Positions 7,968-15,691 of a stretch of DNA of 64,000 nt are shown one piece after another (position 1 is the first letter of the stretch; the number at the start of each line of letters is the position of its first letter). The position numbers were made by a program, and so were the translations under genes. This DNA comes from JAUWCL01 sp964599375 (GTDB lineage: Bacteria; Krumholzibacteriota; Krumholzibacteriia; Krumholzibacteriales; Krumholzibacteriaceae). The notes under the pieces are model-generated. The model was not told the origin of the DNA. It did no database searches and saw only the letters and a list, made by a program, of their open reading frames with translations. The DNA lies in NCBI GenBank assembly GCA_964599375.1, contig CAZREW010000018.1:1-64000 (forward strand). The letters are read 5' to 3'.

Positions 7968-8846
7968 TCATCCGCCGATCAGGGCTGCGACGAACTCGGA
8001 ATGGTCGAACGGTTCGAGGTCTCCGGCGCCTTCCCCGACTCCCACGAAAAGGACCGGAACCCCCAATTTCTGCTGGATCGGGATTATGGCGCCACCCTTG
8101 GCGGTGCTGTCGAGCTTTGTCAGGACGATCCCGGTCACGGGAAGCGCTCCCGTGAAGGCCTCGGCCTGTCTGAGCGAGTTCTGCCCAGAGTTGGCGTCCA
8201 GGACAAGCCACGCCTCCAGGGCTATCCCCTCCATCCGGTCACGCAGGACCCTGAACACCTTGCCGAGCTCTTCCATCAGGTTGACCTTCGTATGCAGCCT
8301 GCCGGCCGTATCTACGATCACGATGTCTATCCCCCTGGCCTTCGCCGACTGCACCGCGTCAAAAGCGACCGCAGCAGGGTCCGAGCCCATCTTCTGCCTG
8401 ACGACGGGGACCCGTGCCCTTTCTCCCCACAGCTCGAGTTGTTCAATGGCCGCTGCGCGGAATGTATCGGCGGCTGCGAGCATGACGCTCTTTCCCTCAG
8501 CGGTGAACCTCGCGGCAAGCTTGCCTATCGTCGAGGTCTTGCCTACTCCGTTGACCCCGATGATCACAATCACCCTCGGGGCCCCTTCCGGGACTGGAGG
8601 CGCGGGGATCTCGTCGATTATCGAGAGAAGCTCGTCGGCCACCGCTCGCATGTGGTCGCCGCCGCCGCGGGCGCGGATGCTCTCGATGATGCGCTCTGTC
8701 GCCTCTACACCTATATCAGCCGCGTAGAGGATCGACTCTGCTTCTTCGATGGCCTCCTCATCCAATTCGCCTGACGAGAGCGCGTCGCGCAGGGGGCGCA
8801 GAAACATCTCCCTCGTCTTCCTCAATCCCTGGAAGATCCGTTTCAT
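7968..8846 (-). CDS. ftsY: Signal recognition particle receptor FtsY
   Basis: A 292-residue SRP-family GTPase. It docks the SRP-ribosome complex at the membrane. The N domain (residues 1 to about 90) is followed by the G domain with VIIGVNGVGKTSTIGKLAA (G1), DTFRAAAIEQLELW (G2/insertion box), VDTAGRLHTKVNLMEEL (G3), TKLDSTAKGGAI (G4) and FVGVGEGAGDLEPFD at the C-terminus. It lacks the long acidic A domain of Escherichia coli FtsY, which is usual outside the enterics. It follows smc with a 15-base gap; smc-ftsY is a widely conserved pair. Confidence 0.97.
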   Translation of the reverse strand: MKRIFQGLRKTREMFLRPLRDALSSGELDEEAIEEAESILYAADIGVEATERIIESIRARGGGDHMRAVADELLSIIDEIPAPPVPEGAPRVIVIIGVNGVGKTSTIGKLAARFTAEGKSVMLAAADTFRAAAIEQLELWGERARVPVVRQKMGSDPAAVAFDAVQSAKARGIDIVIVDTAGRLHTKVNLMEELGKVFRVLRDRMEGIALEAWLVLDANSGQNSLRQAEAFTGALPVTGIVLTKLDSTAKGGAIIPIQQKLGVPVLFVGVGEGAGDLEPFDHSEFVAALIGG

Positions 8847-8861
8847 CGGCGGTCGATTCTC

Positions 8862-11800
8862 CTAGTTGGACGATACGGCGGCCTCGGCTGTCTCCTCGTT
8901 CTTAGGGGACGGCTGCCGCCTGGCAAGCAGGTCCTCGATCTCTGTGAGATCTACCGAGACGATCCTCGATACGCCCTTCTCCTCCATCGTGATCCCGAAG
9001 AGCTGGTCGGCCGCCTCCATAGTCCGCTTGTTGTGCGTGATGATGATAAACTGCGTATCCTCGGAGAACTTTTTGAGCATCCTTATGAATCTCTGGATGT
9101 TCGAGTCGTCCAGGGGCGCGTCGACCTCGTCGAAGATGCAGAAGGGGCTCGGTTTGGCCCTGTACAACGCGAACAGCAGGGCCAGCGCGGTCAGCGCGCG
9201 TTCGCCTCCGGAAAGCAGCGTTATATCCTGGACGCGCTTGCCCTTGGGCCTGGCTCTTATGATGATGTCCACCTCGAGAGGGTCGCTTCCCTCGCCGAGG
9301 TGAAGGTCCGCTTCGCCACCCTCGAACAGGACCTCGAATATCTGCGAGAAGTATCCCTTGACCGCGTTGAAGGTCTCGAGGAACATCTTTCTCGCGCGCC
9401 TGTTTATCTTCTTTATCGCTTCGTCCAGTTCCTCACGCGCCTTTACCAGGTCCTCCTTCTGGGAGGTGAGGAACTCGAACCTCTGATTTTTCTCCTCGTA
9501 CTCCTCGATGGCGGCAAGATTGACGGGCCCTAGGCTCTCGAGCTTGCGTTTCTCCGCATCGAGCATCTCCTTCGTTATCAGTCTCTCTTCCTCGGTAAGC
9601 GGGATCTCGACGCCGCCGACGTAGCCTCTGAGGTCGACATCGTAAAGCTCCCTGCCGCGATCGACGAGATCGTTCATGCGGGTCTCTATCGATGAAAGGC
9701 TGACGCGGAGGTTGTTTATCTTCTCGAACACCGCCTCACGCTCGGCCTTGCGCTCCTTAAGGTCCTTCTCGATCTCTTTGATCACGGCGCGCTTCTCCTC
9801 GAGCACGTCGTGCATGCGGCCGATCTCCTCCTCGTAGGAGCTCTCCTCCTCTAGGAACGTCTTCACGCCCGCTCTCTCTTCAGTGACCGAACGTTCAAGC
9901 CTGGCCGTCTCTTCCTTCGCGGAGCTGATCTCGACGCTTCTCTGCTCTATTATCGCGCGGAACTGCTTTTCCATCTCGCCGAGTCCGCGCAGCTCCTCGT
10001 TCTGCCTGTCGAGAGTCCCCTGCAGGGATGCGAGCCTCACCTTTCGCGAGGTCAACTCGGAGTCGAGCTCCTCCTTGTCCTTCCTGAACGCGGCGAGCTC
10101 CGATTCGAGCCGCTCGGAATCGGAGATATCGCCGGAGCCCATCTGCATCGCCAGAGAGAGTCTCGCCTCCTCCAGCTTCGAAAGGGTCTCGACACGGCCG
10201 TTCTCGAGCTCGTCGAGCGACTTCATCATCATGGATACCTTCTCCCTGCCCATGATGTAGGCGCGCTCTGTCTCCTGGAATGCCTCACGCCTGCTGCCGA
10301 GCTCCTCCCGGGCGCGTACCGACAGCCGCGCGATCTCCTCTATCCTCTCCCTGACGGCATCTTTCTCGTCCCGAAGCGCCCCGCCTTCCTTCTCGAGGAC
10401 GGAGATCTCTCTTTCGAGCCCTCCGATCTCTCCGGCGAGCCTCTCTATCTCGCCGGTCCTCCCGAATATCGAAACCTCTTCTCCCGGCGAGCCGGAGAAG
10501 TAGATACCCCTGCCCTTCGAGTAGTAGATCCCCGAGAGCGTCACGACTCCGGCGGCGCTTCCATTCCCTGAAGTCACGAAAGCGACAGCGTTATCTATCG
10601 TATCGAAAAGGTAGATCCCGTCGAGGAGCTGGTCGACCGCCCTCCTGGCCCCTACAGGCGTATCTACGAACGAGGCCAGGGCGCCGAGCATCCCTGACGC
10701 CGCCGGCGGGCCTTCGGCCGCTCCGTCCCAGCCCGGATCGTCAGCGAGGAACCTCGCCCCGCCGAACTTGCCTTCGGAAAGCTCCCGCGCCAGATCGACC
10801 GCTCCGGTTATGCTGTCGATTACGACCCCGTCCATCAGGCCGCCGAGGACGGCCTCGAGGGCCCTTCTGTATTCCTTCTTCGTCCCGATCATCTCAGCGA
10901 GGGGCCCCTTCACCCGGGTATCGCCCTTCTTCAGGATGTGTCTCGCTCCCCCGGGGAACCCCTCGAAGTCTTCCCTCATCCTCATGTACAGATCGTGCCT
11001 GCTCTTCGCCGCGGCGAGCGACTCTTTCCTGTCCGAGACGGCCGCGGCATTCGTTCCGATCCCGTCCTCGAGCGATTCGAGCCTCCCGGCGCGTTCCGAG
11101 CTTTCCGCCTCGAGCGTGGACAGCACCCTCTGCGCATCGGTCAGAGCCGCCTGCCGCGCGTCGCGCTCTCCGGCGAGCTCGGCGGTCTCCGATTCGAGAG
11201 AGACGATCTTCTCCCGCATGCTGCGCGCCCTCTCGTCCAGATCGGCGAGTATCTTCTCGTAATGTTCGACCGAGCTCTTGACGCGGGCCTGATCCTGGAT
11301 GAAATCGAGCTGGGTCTGCTTGAGGTCTATCAGCTCTCCCTGGATCCTCTCCATCTTGACCGAGATCTCCTCGAAGAGGCCGGCGAGCTTCTTTATCTCC
11401 TCCTGCTCGGAGGCGATCGATTCCTCGGTAACCGCGACCTCCGTGGCGACGCCTTCGCTCCTCTGTGCGATGCGGCCGAGACGGGACCCGGCCTCCTCGA
11501 TCTCGCGCCCGGCCCGTTCGATCAACCGCTCCGCCTCACCCTTCCGCTCGCTCAGCTGGATCGTCTTTTCCTCGGCCGCCTGTATCTTTCTCCTGACCTC
11601 GTAACGCCTGTTCTGAAGGTCCGTGTTCTTCTTCTCGATCTCGACGAGAGCGAGCTTCTCCTCCTCGACACTTTTTTCTCTCTCGTCCAGAGAGACATCG
11701 TCCCGCTCGGTGAGCTCACGGCTGCCGGAAAGATCTTTCTCCGCGGCTCTCTTCTCGGCCAGGAGCACGGATAGGCTCCTGCGGAGATGGACGATGCCGT

Positions 11801-12473
11801 ACTCGCGTATCCTTTCACTGATCGCGCGGTAACGCCTTGTCTTTCCCACCTGGTATTTCAGGGACCGGACGTTTTTGCCGAGCTCCTCAAGGATATCGTC
11901 CAGCCGCAGCAGGTCGTTCTCGGTGAGCTTCAGCTTCCTCTTCGCCTCCTCGCGCCTCATCCTGTATTTGACGATTCCGGCGGCTTCCTCGAACATCTCC
12001 CTGCGCTCGCCGTGCGCGTCATTTAGGACGTACTCGACCATCTCCTGCTCGATGACCGAGTAGGAATGGCTGCCCGTTCCCGTATCCGCGAAGAGTTCCC
12101 TGATGTCCCTGAGTCTGCAGGGAGACTTGTTGATAAAGTACTCGCTGATGCCGGACCTGTATACCTTCCTTGTGATCGTGATCTCGGAATAATCCAGAGG
12201 GAAAGAGCCCTTCTCGTTGTTGACCGTCATATTGACCAGGGCGAAACCGGTCGGCTTGTGTACCTCGGTGCCGTTGAAGATGACGTTCTCCATCTTCGTG
12301 CTTCGAAGCTGTCTGGCGCTCTGTTCGCCGAGCACCCACCTCACGGCGTCGACGATATTGGTCTTCCCGCATCCATTAGGGCCGAGGATGCACGTTATGC
12401 CGCTCCTGAGATTCAACGTGGCGGGATTCATGAACGATTTGAATCCTACAAGCTCCAGTCTGGCAAGACTCAC
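8862..12473 (-). CDS. smc: Chromosome segregation protein SMC
   Basis: A 1203-residue SMC ATPase. The Walker A is GPNGCGKTNIVDAVRWVLGE near residue 32; a long coiled coil (about 170-500) leads to a hinge (about 510-680, with KEYRRALEAVLGGLMDGVV), a second coiled coil returns, and the head closes with LLSGGERALTALALLFALYR (signature) and FCIFDEVDAPLDDSN (Walker B). It compacts and organises the chromosome together with ScpA and ScpB, which are not in this window. The GTG start has GGAGG 9 bases upstream. Upstream is the ParA-like/SPOR gene; downstream is ftsY. Confidence 0.97.
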   Translation of the reverse strand: MSLARLELVGFKSFMNPATLNLRSGITCILGPNGCGKTNIVDAVRWVLGEQSARQLRSTKMENVIFNGTEVHKPTGFALVNMTVNNEKGSFPLDYSEITITRKVYRSGISEYFINKSPCRLRDIRELFADTGTGSHSYSVIEQEMVEYVLNDAHGERREMFEEAAGIVKYRMRREEAKRKLKLTENDLLRLDDILEELGKNVRSLKYQVGKTRRYRAISERIREYGIVHLRRSLSVLLAEKRAAEKDLSGSRELTERDDVSLDEREKSVEEEKLALVEIEKKNTDLQNRRYEVRRKIQAAEEKTIQLSERKGEAERLIERAGREIEEAGSRLGRIAQRSEGVATEVAVTEESIASEQEEIKKLAGLFEEISVKMERIQGELIDLKQTQLDFIQDQARVKSSVEHYEKILADLDERARSMREKIVSLESETAELAGERDARQAALTDAQRVLSTLEAESSERAGRLESLEDGIGTNAAAVSDRKESLAAAKSRHDLYMRMREDFEGFPGGARHILKKGDTRVKGPLAEMIGTKKEYRRALEAVLGGLMDGVVIDSITGAVDLARELSEGKFGGARFLADDPGWDGAAEGPPAASGMLGALASFVDTPVGARRAVDQLLDGIYLFDTIDNAVAFVTSGNGSAAGVVTLSGIYYSKGRGIYFSGSPGEEVSIFGRTGEIERLAGEIGGLEREISVLEKEGGALRDEKDAVRERIEEIARLSVRAREELGSRREAFQETERAYIMGREKVSMMMKSLDELENGRVETLSKLEEARLSLAMQMGSGDISDSERLESELAAFRKDKEELDSELTSRKVRLASLQGTLDRQNEELRGLGEMEKQFRAIIEQRSVEISSAKEETARLERSVTEERAGVKTFLEEESSYEEEIGRMHDVLEEKRAVIKEIEKDLKERKAEREAVFEKINNLRVSLSSIETRMNDLVDRGRELYDVDLRGYVGGVEIPLTEEERLITKEMLDAEKRKLESLGPVNLAAIEEYEEKNQRFEFLTSQKEDLVKAREELDEAIKKINRRARKMFLETFNAVKGYFSQIFEVLFEGGEADLHLGEGSDPLEVDIIIRARPKGKRVQDITLLSGGERALTALALLFALYRAKPSPFCIFDEVDAPLDDSNIQRFIRMLKKFSEDTQFIIITHNKRTMEAADQLFGITMEEKGVSRIVSVDLTEIEDLLARRQPSPKNEETAEAAVSSN

Positions 12474-12504
12474 CTTACAGCACCTCCGCGCTCACTGGTG
12501 TATA

Positions 12505-14028
12505 TCAGTTGTTCGAATCCTTCAGCGTCACGATCTTCGCGTAACCGATCCGGGAGAGGTCGAGAAGCCGCAGCCTCGCCGCTTCCGCCTCCTCCTTCGT
12601 CCCGTATTCACCCGCGTAGACCCTGTACCATCTCTGGCCATTGACCTCGGCCTCAAGGACAGCCGTATCATACCCGTTCTTCTCCAGGTAGTCTGTCTCC
12701 TGGCCGGCCCTGCCTATCTCCTTGAACGAGGCCACGTGTATGGAATAGTGCGAGCCCTCAGGCGCCGGAGTCACGGTGACGGGCTCCTGGACGGCCTGTG
12801 CCGAAACCGTCTCCGTCCCGCCTCCGGTTCCGCCGGTGGCGGGACTCTCCACGGCCGGTTTCTCCAGCGGCTCTATATCGGACTCTCCGGTGGCCGCCTT
12901 CAAGCTGTCTGATTCTCCCGCGGCCTGCAATACCGCTCCCGTGCCGGCCTCCTCAGTGACCCGGGCGGATCCCTCTTCCTGACTGCGGTCCTTCATCGCC
13001 TGTACGTCCCGCTGTTTCTGGACGAGTTCCGCCGTCCTGCTCTCGCTCTCCTTGTTGCTAATCGACTTGTGGATCATGAACCACCAGACGAGGAAGACGA
13101 CAACGAGGACCGCGACTACCGACGTGACGAGGCGCGGCAGGTTCATCCCGCCACCTCCGCGTTTTCCGTCGCTCTCGAGGTCGGCCGTCTTCTCTATCGC
13201 CGCCGCCTGATATTCTTCTTCCGGCCGCTCTTTCCCTTCGGGGGCCTCTTTATCCTTCAGCTCGCCTTCCAGGCGGACCGGCGGCATGAACGTCTGCTCA
13301 GCCGCGGCTCCTCCGTCCTCTCCGAAACAGACCAGGTCCGCAGGCGGCAGGCCTGTTCCCAGGTCCTTCAGGTTCTTCTGGAGCTGGCCCTCTGGCATCT
13401 CCTCTAGCCTGCAAGAGAGAAATATGGCGTCTACGAGTGACGCGAGCGGATTTACCGTCCCATCGTCTGTATAGAGCGTCGAGCAGTAGATCACCACGTC
13501 ATGGCTGCGGCTGAGAAAATCCCTGACCTTCTGGAATTCCTTTTTCGCGAAGGGGATCGTGCGCGATACCGGGAAAGAGCCGGGCCCGATGACCGTCACA
13601 CCGTCTATGCCTGTCGGGCGAGCGACTGTCTTGAGCGAGCTGCCGTAGAGGAGCAGATCGAGAAAGCCCTGATCCTCTATGTCCTCGACGAGTCCGCTCA
13701 GGCCGGGTGACAGGAAATCGAAGTCGACTATAAGTACTTTCCTGCCATGCTTCGAGAGGATGTGGGCGATCTGAAGGACCGCGAAGTCCCTCGACAGCCT
13801 GTTCTCCCCGATGGACATCGCCAGGATCGAACGGCTCCCGTTCTCGGAGAACCTCCCCTCGATCCTCGCTCCAAGCTCGATAAAGCGGTCCAGTTCGCGG
13901 GCGGATGAGAAATCTCCCGATGACATGAACGCTCTGATGCTATCCTCGCCGAGCAGTATTGAGAATCCGCCCTCGACGTGATCGCCCCTCTGCCCCCCGG
14001 CGGACATTCCGCGTTCTTCATCACCCAT
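12505..14028 (-). CDS. Degenerate ParA/MinD-like domain, transmembrane helix and SPOR domain protein
   Basis: About 507 residues in three parts. Residues about 60-235 look like a ParA/BY-kinase Rossmann fold: VLIVDFDFLSPGLSGLV matches the strand-2 Asp motif and VVIYCSTLYTDDGTV a Walker-B-like strand. The expected P-loop position reads SIGENRLSRD and lacks GKS/T, so nucleotide hydrolysis is unlikely. A single hydrophobic helix follows (about 300-318). The last 70 residues are a SPOR domain (SIHVASFKEIGRAGQETDYL and WYRVYAGEYGTKEEAEAARL), which in known proteins binds denuded peptidoglycan at division sites. I chose the ATG at 14028 (GGAG 8 bases upstream) over a GTG at 14037. Topology would put the ParA-like part in the cytoplasm and SPOR in the periplasm. 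Function unknown. Confidence 0.75.
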   Translation of the reverse strand: MGDEERGMSAGGQRGDHVEGGFSILLGEDSIRAFMSSGDFSSARELDRFIELGARIEGRFSENGSRSILAMSIGENRLSRDFAVLQIAHILSKHGRKVLIVDFDFLSPGLSGLVEDIEDQGFLDLLLYGSSLKTVARPTGIDGVTVIGPGSFPVSRTIPFAKKEFQKVRDFLSRSHDVVIYCSTLYTDDGTVNPLASLVDAIFLSCRLEEMPEGQLQKNLKDLGTGLPPADLVCFGEDGGAAAEQTFMPPVRLEGELKDKEAPEGKERPEEEYQAAAIEKTADLESDGKRGGGGMNLPRLVTSVVAVLVVVFLVWWFMIHKSISNKESESRTAELVQKQRDVQAMKDRSQEEGSARVTEEAGTGAVLQAAGESDSLKAATGESDIEPLEKPAVESPATGGTGGGTETVSAQAVQEPVTVTPAPEGSHYSIHVASFKEIGRAGQETDYLEKNGYDTAVLEAEVNGQRWYRVYAGEYGTKEEAEAARLRLLDLSRIGYAKIVTLKDSNN

Positions 14029-14033
14029 ATGGA

Positions 14034-15452
14034 TCACTCCTTCTCTTTTACACCCAGCATCGCCTCAGCGAGACTGTCGATCAATATATCCTCTTCATCG
14101 GCCCGGACCGTCCTGAGATCCATGAATACTGAATCTCCCTTTACTCTCACCAGCACCGGCGGATCGAGCCTTCTGAGCTCCCGCTCGAGCCGCTGGGGTC
14201 CGCCGGTTGTCAGAGTAATCCGCAGAAGCACCGTCCGCAAGGGATTAATGGGGAAACTTCCCCCGCCGATCGATGTCTCTCCCTCCACTACTTCGACCCC
14301 CGAGCCTGCCGGCGCTTTCTCAATGAGACGTTCCGCGACGGCCCGTGTACGGGCCTCCAGCCTGCCCCGGTCCTCCAGTATCATTCTCAGAGCCGGGATG
14401 CGGTCGATATGCCCGTTCCAGTAATGGACCAGCACCTGCTCGAGACCGGCCAGCGTCATCTTGTCGATGCGAAGCGCCCTCGAGAGGTGATTGTCGCGCA
14501 TCAGCCCGATCAGGCCCGTCTCGCCGAGCAGTATCCCCGACTGGGGGCCACCGAGCACCTTGTCGCCGCTGAACGAGACGATGTCCACTCCCGTATCGAG
14601 CAGGGGGAAGATGCTCTCCTCTCCCTCGAACCCCTCGCTCTCGACCGGGTATAGGATGCCGCTTCCCTGGTCGTACATGACGGGTACTTTTCTCTTCCTG
14701 CCCAGTTCCGTGAGGGCCGCCAAAGACACTTCGTCGGTGTACCCCACGACCCTGTAGTTGCTCGTGTGTACCTTGAGCAGAAGGGTCGCCCCTTCGTCGA
14801 CCGCCCTCTCGTAATCTCCGAGATTGGTCCTGTTCGTCGTGCCTATCTCGATGACCCTGCCCGCGGCCCGGGCCAAAATCTCCGGGAGCCTGAAGCTCCC
14901 CCCTATCTCGACCAGCTCGCCACGCGAGACGGCGACTGCTCCGTCGCGCGCGAAGGTATCGACGGCAAGCAGGACCGCGGCGGCGTTATTGTTGACTACA
15001 AGAGCCCCGCCGCACCCCGTGATGGCGCGCAGCAGCGAGGTGACCCTCCTAGATCGGCTCGCCCTCGTGCCGCTTCCGATATCCATTTCCAGGTCGGTGT
15101 ACCCGGAGGCGGCGGTCAGCACGGCCGAAGCGGTTCCTGGATCGAGGACGGCTCTTCCCAGATTGGTATGAAGGATGACGCCGGTCGCGTTTATGACGCG
15201 ACGGAGCCTGTCGGAGACCAGCGACCCGATCTCCCCGGCGGCCGCGGCTGCGATGCTCTCGAGTACCGCCGAGGCGTCCCCGCCCGCCTCGATCCGGCCG
15301 CTGATGATCCCCTCCCTGTAAGATTCTATCCTGTCCCTGACGATACGGGTTATGCCGCGCCGCGAGACGGTATTTATCCGCACCGCGATCCTCTCGTCCT
15401 CGAGTACCCGTTCGACCGAGGGCAGATTCCTCAAAGAGGCCTTCCTGTCCAT
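14034..15452 (-). CDS. selA: L-seryl-tRNA(Sec) selenium transferase
   Basis: About 472 residues of the PLP-dependent SelA family. It converts seryl-tRNA(Sec) to selenocysteyl-tRNA(Sec) with selenophosphate. Typical blocks are RRVINATGVILHTNLGRAVL, ALVVNNNAAAVLLAVDTFA, RGELVEIGGSFRLPEI, IGTTNRTNLGDYE and FSGDKVLGGPQSGILLG, where the Lys carries PLP. I chose the ATG at 15452 (MDRKASLRNLPSVERVL), because the predicted promoter -10 element lies between this codon and the farther upstream in-frame start. SelB, SelD and tRNA-Sec are not in the window. It heads the selA-SPOR-smc-ftsY group. Confidence 0.95.
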   Translation of the reverse strand: MDRKASLRNLPSVERVLEDERIAVRINTVSRRGITRIVRDRIESYREGIISGRIEAGGDASAVLESIAAAAAGEIGSLVSDRLRRVINATGVILHTNLGRAVLDPGTASAVLTAASGYTDLEMDIGSGTRASRSRRVTSLLRAITGCGGALVVNNNAAAVLLAVDTFARDGAVAVSRGELVEIGGSFRLPEILARAAGRVIEIGTTNRTNLGDYERAVDEGATLLLKVHTSNYRVVGYTDEVSLAALTELGRKRKVPVMYDQGSGILYPVESEGFEGEESIFPLLDTGVDIVSFSGDKVLGGPQSGILLGETGLIGLMRDNHLSRALRIDKMTLAGLEQVLVHYWNGHIDRIPALRMILEDRGRLEARTRAVAERLIEKAPAGSGVEVVEGETSIGGGSFPINPLRTVLLRITLTTGGPQRLERELRRLDPPVLVRVKGDSVFMDLRTVRADEEDILIDSLAEAMLGVKEKE

Positions 15453-15487
15453 TCCACCCCTGCCCGTTCTCCTGTTAAACCTGCCAT

Positions 15488-15516
15488 TTTCTACCATATG
15501 TTGTGGTACCCGTCAA
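15488..15516 (-). promoter_or_regulatory. Predicted promoter of selA
   Basis: Minus strand -35 TTGACG (15511-15516), 17-base spacer, -10 TAGAAA (15488-15493). The start would fall about 30 bases before the chosen selA ATG. Confidence 0.5.
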
Positions 15517-15524
15517 CTGTTTTA

Positions 15525-15536
15525 ACAATATATTGT
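15525..15536 (+). promoter_or_regulatory. Perfect 12-bp palindrome between selA and the amidase gene
   Basis: ACAATATATTGT reads the same on both strands and is the centre of a short AT-rich island in the divergent intergenic space. It lies just upstream of the selA -35 element, so it could be an operator. No matching known site is recognised. Confidence 0.3.
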
Positions 15537-15579
15537 AAGCGGGCTTGTCGGATTTTCTTATCGTCCTGTGACAGATGGA

Positions 15580-15605
15580 TGCGGCGGCGTACGGAAGCGC
15601 CGCCG
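15580..15605 (+). other. GC-rich hairpin in the leader of the amidase gene
   Basis: GGCGGCGT and GCGCCGCC flank a 6-base loop about 90 bases before the amidase start. No T run follows. It may structure the transcript leader; function unknown. Confidence 0.3.
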
Positions 15606-15691
15606 GATGGAACGGAATTTGCCGCTTGCTGCGGCGGGGGTCTATCTGATACACAGCAGATGAAAGGGATTACGGATCCCGGGAGGAACTG

